Below, in pieces: positions 6,639 through 16,213 of a stretch of DNA of 57,366 nt. Source of the DNA: Polyangia bacterium (GTDB taxonomy: Bacteria; Myxococcota_A; Polyangia; Nannocystales; Nannocystaceae). Position 1 is the first letter of the stretch, and the number at the start of each line of letters is the position of its first letter. The position numbers were made by a program, and so were the translations under genes. The stretch covers positions 1 through 57,366 of the forward strand of contig JAUHWG010000044.1 of the NCBI GenBank assembly GCA_030424595.1, written 5' to 3'. The notes below the pieces were generated by a model, which was not told the DNA's origin, did not search any database, and saw only the letters and a list, made by a program, of their open reading frames with translations.

Positions 6639-9600
6639 TCACTCCGCGCGCGGGCAGAGCGGAGGAAGGCCCGGGATCGGCGGCTCGGCCAGGGGGGCGC
6701 TCCCCCGCTCGCGGCAGCCGGCGACCCGGGCAGCGGCGACTTCGGCAGGCTCGCCGAGGAGGGCGACGCGGTCGCGCTCTGAGAGGCAAGCTGCGGGGCT
6801 CTCCGCGAGCTCCCGCGTGAGCCGCCCCAGGGACGGCGTCGGCCAGACGCGGAGATCGCCCGACTCGCCAGCGCCGAGCACACGATCGCCGCTCGGCGAG
6901 AAGGCGACGATCGTAGCGTCTTCACCCTCGTCAAAGACGACGGGCGCGTCGACCTCGTCGACCGCCCAGAGGCGGACGCGACCGTCGGCCCCGCCGATCG
7001 CGACCGTCGATCCGTTGAGGCTCCACACGGCCGAGCGTGCGGCGGCGGGCGGGCCATCGCGGAGCTCGCGGAGGGTCGCGCCGTCGAGGCTCCACACCCG
7101 CGCGCTCCCGTCATCAGCGGCCGTGAGCAGGCGATCTCCGCGGGGCGAGAAGGCGACGCCGCTGACAGCTTGGGCGTGGCCCCGGAGCTGGATCGGCGGC
7201 GCGTCCCCGGCGACGTCCCAGAGCCGTGCGCTCCGATCCTTCGAGCCGGTGACCAGGCGGGCGCTGTCGGGGCTCCAAGCGACGGTGTAGACATCGCCGC
7301 GATGCCCGTAGAGCGTCCGCTCGCGGGGCGACCCCCGGAGCGCGCAGAGCTTCGCCGTCCCGTCCGCGGAGGCGGTCGCGACCCAGGCGCCATCGGGGCT
7401 CACTGCGGCGTCGCGGATGAGCTTGTCGTGGGTGCAGAGAACCTCGGAGGTGCCCGGCTCTGCGAGCCTCCAGCGGCGCACCCGGTGGTCCTTCGCGATC
7501 GTGATCACGTCGGCGCTCTGCGGCACGAAGAGCCCGCGAGTGACGCCGTGATCGTGGACGAGCGGCGAGCCGGGGAGCGGCGCTCCTCGGCGGTCCCACA
7601 GGCGCGCTGTCCCGTCCTCCGAGGTGGTGAGGAGGCGCCCGCTGTCGCCATCGACGGCGACCGAGAGGACGACGCCGTCGTGGGCGAGCACCTGCGGCTC
7701 GCCGCCACGCAAGCTCCAGATCCTCGCGTCCCTGTCCCTCGACCCGGAGAGCAACGTCTCATCGTCGACCCACGCCGCGTCCATGAGCGGATCGCTGTGG
7801 CCGACGATCGTGCTCGGCCGATCCGTACGCGGCGTCGACCACAGGCGCAGCGCGCCGTCCTCCGCGGTCGTGGCGATGCGACCGTCGCTGAGGAAGTTCG
7901 CGCTCGTCAGCCCCTGTGTGTGCCCGAGGAGCAGCTGCGGCGGCCCTCCGCCGTCGACGTCGAAGACCCGTGCGCCCCCCTGGTCGTCGCGCATGAGCAG
8001 GCGCCCGCCCTCGGCCGACCAGACCGCATCGACAACTCGGTAGTGTTCTGGGTCGGCGCCGGCGTGGGCGACCTGCGTGACAGCGACGTCCGAGGACGGG
8101 CTGATGATGAAGGCCGCCGCGGCGGCTGTCACGGCAATGCGGCCGTCAGGGCTCCACACGAGCGACGTCGCGTTGGCGCTGGTGCTCCACTCGCCTATCG
8201 GCGCTGGTTCGGCGCGGTCGTCGGCGTCGTCGGCGTCATTGACCTGTCCAAATAGCCATGTTCGAACTACGCCGTCGGCGTCGGCGGTCGCCAGGCGCTC
8301 GCCGTCTGGACTGAGCGCGGCGGCCTGGATCGCGCGGTCGTGGGCGGCGATCCGTCGGCTGTCGTCGTCCTCCGGCCAAAGGAGCGCCTCTTTGCCGGCG
8401 ACCGTCAGGATGAGATCGCCGCCTGGGGCGAAGGCCGCGGCGCGGACGTTGCGTCGATGACCGTCCAGCTCGCGGAGGAGGGACGGCGCGCGGACCCGCC
8501 ACAGCCGCGCCTTTCGCTCGCCGCCGGAGACGGTGAGGAGGCGCTCTCCGTCGGGGCTGAGCGCGACCTCGACGACCTCTCCCAGATGACCGCAGAGGAC
8601 GTGCGGGGCCTCCTCGCCGTCGAGCCGCCAGACGTACGCGCACGGATCCTCAGAGCCGGCCGCGAGGTGCGTCCCCTCCGCGTTGAAGGCGACGCTGGTG
8701 ACCACCTCTCGGTTGCCGGACAACGCCCGGATCAGGGCGCCTTCGGTCGACCAGAGCTGGACCGCGCCATCGCGCGACGCCGTGACGATCTGAGCGCCGT
8801 CGGGGCTGACCGCGGCCGCGACGATCGCGGCGCCCATGTCGACGATGGTGTCGCTCACCGGAGACTTGACCGCGGCTGCGGCCGCGGCCAAGTAACCAAC
8901 GGCTCGCTGCGGGCACTCGACCTCCCGCAGCAGCGCGACGCGGCCCGTCGGATCGCGGCGCTGCTCGCTGACGAGCTGCATGCGCGTCGCGTCGCGGGCC
9001 CGAAGGGCCTCGAACTCGGCCCTCCAGCGGTCGGTCTTGGCCCGCCGCTCGTTTCGCAGCGCCCGCCGCTCGCTCGCCTTCGCCTCGCGCTGCGCACGGA
9101 CGGCGACGACGGTGAGGGTGACAAAGAGCCCGGTGACCAGCGTGAGGACGGCGCTGGCGAGGAGGGCGGTCCGGCGCTGGCGATCGCGGCGGCGAGCCTG
9201 GGCCTGCGCGCTGCGATCGAGGTAGTCCTCGAGGTCGACGTCGAGGTCGCCGAGGCGACGGGCCTCGTCGAGCTCCGCGTTGGCGCTCGTGAGCTCGCCC
9301 CTCCCGAGCAGCTTGTCTTGGCTGCGCTCTGCGGCGACCCACGCCGAGCAGCGCTCCTGCCAGGCCCGCATACGCTGGAGCCGCGGGCGATCCTCGCGCT
9401 CCCACTCGAGGAGCCGCGGCCAGTGGCGGATCAGCGCCTCGTGGGCGACCTCGATCCAGGCGCCGCGCGTGGTGTCTTCGAGGTCCGCGTCGCCGGCGAC
9501 GAGCAGGCGCTCGCGGACCATCGCCGCGATCGCGCGATCGAAGTGCTCTGCCTCAGCCTCGCGACGGGGTCGGAGGAGGTCTGTGTCGACCCGCTCGCGG

Positions 9601-11729
9601 CTCGCATCGCCGCCGCGCAGGCCCGGCTTCATCGCCCGCACGAGAACCCGCCGCGCCTGCGTCCGCTCGGCCGGCGTCATCGCCTCGATGACCCGCTCGG
9701 CCGCCCGCCTCACACCGCCGCGCAGCCCCTCCAGCGCCTCGAAGGCGGCGAGGGTGAGGGTGTTGCCGTCGCGGCGCAGCCACAGCTCGTCGAGGGTCAC
9801 GGCGAGCAGCGGCAGGGCCTCAACGGCGCCCTCGAGCTCGCCGAGGATCCGGGCGATGAGCCCCCCATGGAAGCGGAGGCCGACCTTCGCCCCCGGGCGC
9901 TCGACGATCTCCGCCAGGCGCTCGTCGTCGATCTGGGAGAGGGTCGAGGCGTAGCGCTCGTCGGTCGCCAGCGTCGCCAGGTCAGCGCCGTCGTCCCCCA
10001 GGATGATGCTGCGGCCATGGCCGACATAGTCCGCGCGGAGCGTGGCGACGACGACGATCCCGAGCTCCCGGCGCCCGGCGAGTCGCCACAGTGTCCGCGT
10101 CAGCGCCTCGCCCTCGGTCGCCGATGCCGAGGGTGAGAAGAGCTCCTCGAACTGATCGATGACGAGGAGCAGCGAACCGCCGGGGTCGTCGGCGCGGAGC
10201 GCATGCGCCTCCTCCATCACTTCGGCCGGCGAGTTCACGGCGGGCGGGCCCAATGCCGGAGGTTGCAGTGCCCCGCCCCGGAGGTCGTGGAGAACGCCCC
10301 AGAGCGCCCGTAGACCGCCGCCTAGGCGGAAGGCGGCGCAGGTCCACGCATGTCCCACGCTGTCGCCTGCGTCGGGGCTGAGGGCGGGGAGCAGCCCGCC
10401 GAGCACGAGCGACGACTTGCCCACACCAGATGGCCCTACGACCAGCTGAAACCGAGGGAGCGCGCCGCCGCGGGCCGCCTCAACGCGGGCGACGAGCTCC
10501 GCGATCTCGCGGTCGCGGCCGCAGAAGAAGCGTCGGTCGGCGGCCGTGAAGGCGAGGAGCCCGCGGTAGGGTCGGAAGACGATGGGCCGGCTGTCGTCGC
10601 CGTCGGCCGCTCGCGCGAAGAGCTGGAGGCTCGCCGCGTCGTGCAGCCCCATCTCCGAGCGGGCCGCCGCGAACGCCCCCTCGAGCGAGGAGAGCTCGAC
10701 CGCGAGGGCTCGGTAGAGCCGCTGCGTCAGCGCGATCGACCCGTCGACGGAGAGCGGAGAGCGCGAGGCGACGACCGCCGCAAAGCCGACCCGGTGGAGC
10801 GACTGAGCGACGCTCCCGAGGTGACCGTCGAGCTCGCCGGCGCGGCCTGTGTTGCACGCGGCCAGGACCACGAGCCTCAGGGTCTTCGCGTAGGGAGCGA
10901 GGGCCCGTCGCAGGGCGGCGGCGTCGATGACCGCCCTCTTCTCTCGCTCGTCCGAGAGGGCGAGCCCGTAGCTCGAACCGACCGCCTCGCCGTGGCAGAG
11001 GAGGTGCAGGATCGCGTAGGGCTCCCCGTCCTGGCTGGCCCGCGCGAGCTTGCGGACGAGCGCGTCGAGGCTCGCGTGGGCGAGCTGGTCGCGCTCCTCG
11101 TCGAAGCTCAGGTGGCCGTCGCGGTACGCGTCCTTGATCGCGCGCAGGTGCTCGGCGTTCGGCACCGCCCCGCCCGCGGCGGACCATGCCATGAGCGCAC
11201 GACCACCCGCTGGCCGCGGCGCCGGCTCGGCCGCTCGGGTCTTGGTGTCGGGCCACTCATAGCGGAGCACGACACCCTGGAGCTCGCTGATGCGGCGACC
11301 GCTGGCGTCGACCGTCAGCTGCTCCCACGGCAGCGCGTAGAGCTCAGCCGCGTTGGAGCGGAGGTTGACGAGCACCCGTCGACCCGCGTCTGCGGCGGCT
11401 GCGATCTCTCGGCCGAGCGAGCGCCAGCTCGTCCTAATCAGGGTGCTGCGGAGCGCATCGCCGATCCTCTGGGCGAGCTCCGCGTCGCAGCCTGGCCGCG
11501 CGAGCGCGCGAAGATCGCCCAGGAGCGCCGGGCTCCAGTCGAGCACGAGGAGCTCGGGCGATCCTCCCTGCACCCGCAGCGTGTAGCTCTGGGGGACGAA
11601 GCGAAAGGCGTGCGGGTCTTGGGGGTTCTCGGTCCGTGTGAACTCGAGCACGATCGACAGCGGTTCAGAGGCGTCGTCCAGCTCCCGCCCCCGAGTCGAT
11701 AGCTCCTGTGGCGGAGTGCCGATCGTCAC
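6639..11729 (-). CDS. CHAT protease - nSTAND1 ATPase - WD40 repeat giant protein
   Basis: This 1696-residue protein starts with a CHAT (caspase-like) domain, with the presumed catalytic dyad H246 (LHLLCHGE) and C292 (LAACNTG). The sequence FRPYRGLLAFTAADRRFFCG (about 385-403) marks the start of an nSTAND1-type NTPase. Its Walker A is VGPSGVGKSS (about 431-440) and its Walker B is LLVIDQFEEL (about 521-530). A hydrophobic segment near 850 (AVLTLVTGLFVTLTVV) could span the membrane. The remaining ~750 residues are a long series of WD40 repeats, many with SPDG turns. The start is a GTG preceded by GGAGAG. By analogy with STAND-linked CHAT proteases it may cleave a partner when the WD40 sensor is triggered, in a stress, death or defence role. 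That role is inference. Confidence 0.93.
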   Translation of the reverse strand: MTIGTPPQELSTRGRELDDASEPLSIVLEFTRTENPQDPHAFRFVPQSYTLRVQGGSPELLVLDWSPALLGDLRALARPGCDAELAQRIGDALRSTLIRTSWRSLGREIAAAADAGRRVLVNLRSNAAELYALPWEQLTVDASGRRISELQGVVLRYEWPDTKTRAAEPAPRPAGGRALMAWSAAGGAVPNAEHLRAIKDAYRDGHLSFDEERDQLAHASLDALVRKLARASQDGEPYAILHLLCHGEAVGSSYGLALSDEREKRAVIDAAALRRALAPYAKTLRLVVLAACNTGRAGELDGHLGSVAQSLHRVGFAAVVASRSPLSVDGSIALTQRLYRALAVELSSLEGAFAAARSEMGLHDAASLQLFARAADGDDSRPIVFRPYRGLLAFTAADRRFFCGRDREIAELVARVEAARGGALPRFQLVVGPSGVGKSSLVLGGLLPALSPDAGDSVGHAWTCAAFRLGGGLRALWGVLHDLRGGALQPPALGPPAVNSPAEVMEEAHALRADDPGGSLLLVIDQFEELFSPSASATEGEALTRTLWRLAGRRELGIVVVATLRADYVGHGRSIILGDDGADLATLATDERYASTLSQIDDERLAEIVERPGAKVGLRFHGGLIARILGELEGAVEALPLLAVTLDELWLRRDGNTLTLAAFEALEGLRGGVRRAAERVIEAMTPAERTQARRVLVRAMKPGLRGGDASRERVDTDLLRPRREAEAEHFDRAIAAMVRERLLVAGDADLEDTTRGAWIEVAHEALIRHWPRLLEWEREDRPRLQRMRAWQERCSAWVAAERSQDKLLGRGELTSANAELDEARRLGDLDVDLEDYLDRSAQAQARRRDRQRRTALLASAVLTLVTGLFVTLTVVAVRAQREAKASERRALRNERRAKTDRWRAEFEALRARDATRMQLVSEQRRDPTGRVALLREVECPQRAVGYLAAAAAAVKSPVSDTIVDMGAAIVAAAVSPDGAQIVTASRDGAVQLWSTEGALIRALSGNREVVTSVAFNAEGTHLAAGSEDPCAYVWRLDGEEAPHVLCGHLGEVVEVALSPDGERLLTVSGGERKARLWRVRAPSLLRELDGHRRNVRAAAFAPGGDLILTVAGKEALLWPEDDDSRRIAAHDRAIQAAALSPDGERLATADADGVVRTWLFGQVNDADDADDRAEPAPIGEWSTSANATSLVWSPDGRIAVTAAAAAFIISPSSDVAVTQVAHAGADPEHYRVVDAVWSAEGGRLLMRDDQGGARVFDVDGGGPPQLLLGHTQGLTSANFLSDGRIATTAEDGALRLWSTPRTDRPSTIVGHSDPLMDAAWVDDETLLSGSRDRDARIWSLRGGEPQVLAHDGVVLSVAVDGDSGRLLTTSEDGTARLWDRRGAPLPGSPLVHDHGVTRGLFVPQSADVITIAKDHRVRRWRLAEPGTSEVLCTHDKLIRDAAVSPDGAWVATASADGTAKLCALRGSPRERTLYGHRGDVYTVAWSPDSARLVTGSKDRSARLWDVAGDAPPIQLRGHAQAVSGVAFSPRGDRLLTAADDGSARVWSLDGATLRELRDGPPAAARSAVWSLNGSTVAIGGADGRVRLWAVDEVDAPVVFDEGEDATIVAFSPSGDRVLGAGESGDLRVWPTPSLGRLTRELAESPAACLSERDRVALLGEPAEVAAARVAGCRERGSAPLAEPPIPGLPPLCPRAE

Positions 11730-12048
11730 GCGCTCTCCACGTTAACATACGACCATCTCCGAGCGCGCCGACCTGCGAGCTCGGCAGACCTCGCTCACCT
11801 GCTCGGCGCGCGCTCGAAAGTGCGTCCGCACCGAATCGCACGAAGCTGAGCGCGGAGCTTCGGCGGAGCCGAGAACGCCCTCGGAGCGAGCGCGCGCCAG
11901 TGCCACTCCTCAGCGGGCGTCGCCCACGGGACGAAGAGAACGCCGAGCGCGCCGTCGAGTGCCCCGCCGAGACTCGTGCGCCGGAGCGAGCGGGCCGGCG
12001 ATCGCGACGCGGGGCTGCTTCTACAAGATCCTGCTCCATTGGACATGT
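11730..12048. other. Intergenic region, no gene seen
   Basis: This ~320-bp stretch lies between the start of the CHAT-nSTAND protein and the end of the DUF6178-like gene. Frames are open on both strands, but none has a ribosome-binding site or recognisable similarity. It presumably contains the promoter of the CHAT gene near 11740-11770, where the sequence becomes briefly AT-richer (GTTAACATAC). Confidence 0.5.
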
Positions 12049-13308
12049 TTAGTCTGCGGACCCGTCCTCTGCACGGAGGCGCCAGCCGAGGCGAAAGAGC
12101 CCGTCGACGCCGGTCCGCTGGAGCTCGGTGATCCAGGCCTCGGCGGCGACGTCTGTGCGGTCGGGGACGCGCGCCGCGAGGCCGCGAGCGGTGAGCGAGA
12201 GCGCCGCGTTGGCGGCGTCGACCGGGAAGTAGGGCGCGCCGTCGGGGCGCCCAGCCGTCATCAAGAGGTTGGTGAGGTAGGCGAGGCGCGCGACCTGGTC
12301 GCTGTGACGCGGCGGGTCGCGGTCGGCGAGGGCGATCAGGGCCCGCCGGAGGTCGCCGAGCCCTGAATCCTCGAACGCGCCCCGCTCCGCGGACGCCGGG
12401 AGCGCGCGGCGGGCGGGCGCCTGGAGCTCGGCGTCGAGGTCGGCGAGGAGCTCCGCGAGGTGGGGCTCCTCGGGACTCGCCGACGCCGAGGCGACGGGGC
12501 GCGCGGGGCCCCGCAGCTCGCGGAAGTAGGCGTGCGTCAGCGGATCCTCGGCGAGCGCGGCGGGGTCGCCCAGAGGTGTCCGCGCGGCGAGCTTGAGGAA
12601 TGCGCGGGCGTCGGCCAGCGTGACGTGCCCCGCGGCGGCGCGTCGGTCCTCGCGATCGGCGCGAGCGTCGGCCTCGACGGTCTCCTGGGCGCTGAGGATC
12701 GTCCGCCAGCCGTCCGCGCCGGGGTCGAGGAGATCGACGGTCGCCTCGTGGCAGCGCTCGAGCACTCGGCGGACGCAGCGGTGGTCGACGGCGTCGAGGG
12801 CGAGGAGGGCGGCGATCGTCGGATCCCAGCCGAGCGGGTCGCGGCTGATCAGCGTGTAGCCGGCGAACTCGAGGTGGAGCGCCTCGTCGAGAACGCGCTC
12901 GGCGAGCGCCGCCTCGCGCGACGACGTGCCGGCCATGCCGTGGCCGAGGGCGTCGACGTCGAGGACGAAGAGCTGCGCGCACAGGCCGGCCGCCAGCAGC
13001 TCCTCGGGGAGCTCGTGCAGGCGTCGAGCCACGGCCGCGTCGCCGGCCTCGAGGAGGACCTCGAGCCAGACGGCGAAGCGGCCGCGGTCGAGCTCCTCCT
13101 CGTCGGCGTCGCCGCTGCGCCACAGCTCCTCGTCGAGGACCTCGAGGGTCTGCTCGGCGGTCGCCATCGCCAGGAGCTCGCCGGCGTCCTCGAGCCCGAC
13201 GACGCGGACGAGCGCGGCGAAGCGCGGGGGAGCGAGCGCGCGGACGAGCCCGACATGGGCGGGCGCGTCGACGAGGTGACGGAGCAGGCGGCGAGTGGCG
13301 TCGACCAT
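12049..13308 (-). CDS. DUF6178-like protein
   Basis: This 419-residue, Ala/Leu/Asp/Glu-rich, mostly helical soluble protein has no signal peptide. The pattern LVRVVGLEDAGELLAMATAE near the N-terminus, followed by a conserved-looking middle part (LFVLDVDALGHGMAGTSS), resembles DUF6178 proteins of delta-proteobacteria and myxobacteria. The function of that family is not established. The ATG is preceded by a weak purine-rich stretch. It lies on the same strand as the CHAT-nSTAND gene, upstream of it, separated by 319 bases, so it is probably not in the same operon. The family assignment is from memory of sequence style and is moderate at best. Confidence 0.75.
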   Translation of the reverse strand: MVDATRRLLRHLVDAPAHVGLVRALAPPRFAALVRVVGLEDAGELLAMATAEQTLEVLDEELWRSGDADEEELDRGRFAVWLEVLLEAGDAAVARRLHELPEELLAAGLCAQLFVLDVDALGHGMAGTSSREAALAERVLDEALHLEFAGYTLISRDPLGWDPTIAALLALDAVDHRCVRRVLERCHEATVDLLDPGADGWRTILSAQETVEADARADREDRRAAAGHVTLADARAFLKLAARTPLGDPAALAEDPLTHAYFRELRGPARPVASASASPEEPHLAELLADLDAELQAPARRALPASAERGAFEDSGLGDLRRALIALADRDPPRHSDQVARLAYLTNLLMTAGRPDGAPYFPVDAANAALSLTARGLAARVPDRTDVAAEAWITELQRTGVDGLFRLGWRLRAEDGSAD

Positions 13309-13899
13309 GGACCGGCCAATGTACCGACGTCGGTCGTCGCGTCGAGTCGACTCGGCGTGCGCAAGCGCCGAGCGAGGCCGCTAGACCGTCGCCTCGGTCC
13401 GGCGTAGAATTGCTCCATCCACCCTGCGCCCACGATGCCGTGGAGGCGAAAACGTCGCGGTCTGCTTTAAGCGTCCAGCCGTCGCGTCGCGAAGCCTCCA
13501 CGAGCCTCCGAGTACCCGGCGCCTAGCCGCTTGAGGAGGTAGAGGGTGAGGCCGACGACAGCGGAGAGTCGTCCGATTGTCGCACTGGTCGACGCGCTGA
13601 GGAGTGCCCGACGCTGGGCGGAGAGGGCTCGTGCATCGCCGGTCAGCACCATCGGCGATGGCTGCCTGTTCTTCGAGGAGTGCAACCCCGAGGGCGTCTA
13701 CCAGCGCGAGGTCGGCCCAGGCGAACTTGAGGTCTTTGAGGCGACGAGCTGCGGCACCGAGCCCGTCGGCGATCGGCAGCTCTGCGACCCAGGGGAGCTG
13801 TCGAGCGCCTGCGAGCGCCTCTGCTCCCTCTGAGGGCCCCGCGGTCGACGGTGGCCTCCTCGGGCGCGCGTCGCCCGGGAGGTACCGCCAGGCCCGGCG
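13309..13899. other. Gene-poor region with a possible remnant
   Basis: About 590 bp lie between the DUF6178-like gene and the LRR protein gene. The only part with protein-like character is the cysteine-containing frame listed separately at 13546-13833. The rest shows no feature I can support. Confidence 0.5.
13546..13833 (+). pseudogene. Possible remnant of a cysteine-rich secreted protein
   Basis: The second half of this frame reads GDGCLFFEECNPEGVYQREV, then a Glu-rich stretch and several more cysteines up to CERLCSL before TGA. The spacing of cysteines is like that of secreted myxobacterial proteins. There is no signal peptide, no convincing start and no ribosome-binding site. It may be the 3' end of a decayed gene, or chance. 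Confidence 0.25.
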
Positions 13900-15933
13900 C
13901 TAGCGGAGCGAGAGACGCCCCCCCTGGGCGGCCTCGAGCGCCCGTCGCTTGGCCGCCGTGAGGCCGCAGCCGCGGATCGTGACGCGGCATCCGGCGGCGA
14001 CCTCAGCGAGCCCTGCGGTGTCCTTGAGCGGGTTTTCAGCCAGATCGAGCGCCGCTAGCTTGTGGTTGGCGGCGAGCCCTTCGACGACCTTGATCTTGTT
14101 GCCCGAGAGGTCGAGGTAGGTCAGACGCTTTAGGCGCTCGAGGCCGGCGAGTCGGGTGATCCGGTTCGCGCTGAGGTTGAGCGCTTCGAGCTTCGTAAGG
14201 CGCTGGAGCGCCGGTATCTCGCTGAGCTTGTTGTCGTAGGCCATCAACCCTTCGAGGCGGACGAGCTCGGTGACAGGGGCGAGCGACACCAGCGCGTTGC
14301 TCGAGAGGTCGAGGTACCTGAGCCTAGGCGCGCCCCCTAGGTGGGGGACGGCGGTGAGCTTGAGCTCCGTGAGCTTGAGCTCGCGGAGGCGGGGGGGCAA
14401 ACGGATCGCCGGCGGCGCTGTGATCTTGCCTCCGTGGCCGGTGAGCTCGAGCTCCTCGACCCGGGCCAACCGCGAGAGGTCCCGGGGTAGGGCGCTCTTC
14501 CAGAGGCCTTGGACGCAGATCTTCGTCGCCTTGGGGAACGCCTCTAGGACTCCCCAGGAGGTGAACTTGTTGAGGTACTCGAGCGTGACGTCGCGGACGC
14601 TCCGCAGCGGCGTTGAGGCCGTGACCACGGTCGGCGCCTTGACGTCCTCCGGGCGGATGAAGGCAACTGACAGGCGGTCTAGTCGGGTGCAGGCCGCGAG
14701 GGGGCCGAGATCGACGCCTGTGGGCATTTCGGCCACGTAGAGGCTCTTGAGACCCGTGAAGGGGGCCAGGAGCGCGAGGTCGATCGAGCCGCTCGGATCG
14801 CTGCACCAGAGCTGCATGTGCTCGATCTCCGCCGGCGGCTTCGACATGGCACGCCGGAGCTCTGCTTCCCCGTGGGCGTCATCGATCGTCTGGATCGAGA
14901 ATACCCCGGAGAGCCGGGCTATCGGGCCGTCCTGATCGAGGGGCGGCGGTGGCGGGGCGCTCCTGCGCTCGGCGAGCTCTCCGACCAGCTCCGCGACGGC
15001 TTCGCGCATGTTGGCGAGCGCGCGCGTGAGGCGAGCGCGGAGGTCATAGCGGTGGCGGTGGAGCTCCTCACCACAGTAGTGATACGCGATCGAGGGGTTG
15101 TCGGCGACCTTCGCCCGGCTCAGAATATAGCCATAGCAGTACTCCTCTTGGGGCATATCGACGACTAGAAAGTGGCGGGTGGGCGCGTCCTCCTCGTCCC
15201 AGTCGAACCACAGAAAATCCTCGTAGTCGCCGGCCTGGATATGCCGCGTGGTCGACCATAGGTCGTAGGTGATCCAGCGCTCGTCGGCGTCGGGGCCGTC
15301 GTAGGAGACCTCGACCTTGAAGCCGTTGACCGCCGATAGGAGCTCGCGGAGGGCGGCGGGGAACGTCTTGCCGCGGGCCCGCTCGGCCCGAGCGATCGCG
15401 GCGGCGGTCGCCGGACGCGCGAAGCGGGCGCGGACCTTCACGCCCCGCGGCATCGTCTCCTTCAGCTCGTCGGCGTAGGCGATCCAGGCCTCGAGCACAG
15501 GCCCGAAGCCGAAGCGTCCGCTCGCTGGGATCGGGCGCGCGTGGGCCGAAGCGGACTTCGTGGGCTTCGTGGACTTCGTGGACTTCGCGCGCTTCGTGGA
15601 CTTCGCGCTGGACCCACGGCGCCCGCTGAGGAGCGCCTGGAGCTCGGCCTCGCCACGCACCGCGACGCCGAGAGACGCCGCTTTGGCGAGCTTCGACCCC
15701 GCCTTCTCGCCAGCGAAGAGGAGGTCGGTCTTGCTCGAGATCGTGCCGGTGACCCGAGCGCCGAGCGCCTCGAGACCGGCCTTCGCGTCGCCGCGGCTGA
15801 GCCCGGAGAAAGTCCCGGTGAGGACGACGGTCTTGCCCGCGATGTCTGCTCTACTTTGCTTGGTGGACTTGGACTTGGACTTGGACTTGGACTTGGACTT
15901 GGTTTTGGACTTGGACTTGGTCCTGGTTGCCAT
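13900..15933 (-). CDS. BRCT - SUKH-like - leucine-rich-repeat protein
   Basis: This protein has 677 residues from the ATG at 15933, which has AAGGA eight bases upstream. An N-terminal Lys/Ser tract (KSKSKSK, residues 6-23) is encoded by a GACTTG hexamer repeat. A ligase-type BRCT domain follows (about 30-103: GKTVVLTGTFSGLSRGDAK). A second basic Ser/Thr/Lys linker leads to a SUKH (SMI1/KNR4)-like domain (about 176-330: ARAERARGKTFPAALRELLS, then NGF). About ten leucine-rich repeats occupy the C-terminal half (LTYLDLSGNKI type). BRCT domains bind DNA ends or phosphopeptides, and SUKH proteins are often immunity proteins. The combination is unusual and its role is unknown. No signal peptide, so cytoplasmic. 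Confidence 0.88.
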   Translation of the reverse strand: MATRTKSKSKTKSKSKSKSKSKSTKQSRADIAGKTVVLTGTFSGLSRGDAKAGLEALGARVTGTISSKTDLLFAGEKAGSKLAKAASLGVAVRGEAELQALLSGRRGSSAKSTKRAKSTKSTKPTKSASAHARPIPASGRFGFGPVLEAWIAYADELKETMPRGVKVRARFARPATAAAIARAERARGKTFPAALRELLSAVNGFKVEVSYDGPDADERWITYDLWSTTRHIQAGDYEDFLWFDWDEEDAPTRHFLVVDMPQEEYCYGYILSRAKVADNPSIAYHYCGEELHRHRYDLRARLTRALANMREAVAELVGELAERRSAPPPPPLDQDGPIARLSGVFSIQTIDDAHGEAELRRAMSKPPAEIEHMQLWCSDPSGSIDLALLAPFTGLKSLYVAEMPTGVDLGPLAACTRLDRLSVAFIRPEDVKAPTVVTASTPLRSVRDVTLEYLNKFTSWGVLEAFPKATKICVQGLWKSALPRDLSRLARVEELELTGHGGKITAPPAIRLPPRLRELKLTELKLTAVPHLGGAPRLRYLDLSSNALVSLAPVTELVRLEGLMAYDNKLSEIPALQRLTKLEALNLSANRITRLAGLERLKRLTYLDLSGNKIKVVEGLAANHKLAALDLAENPLKDTAGLAEVAAGCRVTIRGCGLTAAKRRALEAAQGGRLSLR

Positions 15934-16213
15934 TTGTGCATCCTTGGCGGTCGCCAGAAGGCTCTCGTCATACAGGTCTTGGCGTCGGTCAGAGTCCCAA
16001 CGCCGGGCCTTGCTCTGCGAAATCCCGGTCGCGACCGACTCTGTAGCGCGCTGGACCCGGAACAATACCGTGAGAGTTCTTCGCCAGCGAGCGTCGTTTC
16101 GTGGGGATGAGAGTCGCCAGCACAGAGCGTTGTTTCATCGCGGACCCGTGAGGTTTCTTCGCCAGCGCGCGCCGATCCGTAGAGGGGAGGTCGCCTCGCG
16201 CTCGCTCGCTGAG

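Noticed and set aside
8340..10136. Long plus-strand frame inside the CHAT-nSTAND-WD40 gene
   Set aside because: It runs opposite recognised ATPase and WD40 motifs and has no similarity or start signal.
11795..13501. 568-codon minus-strand frame overlapping the DUF6178-like gene
   Set aside because: It is Arg/Pro-rich throughout, typical of a shadow frame, and conflicts with the better supported frame.
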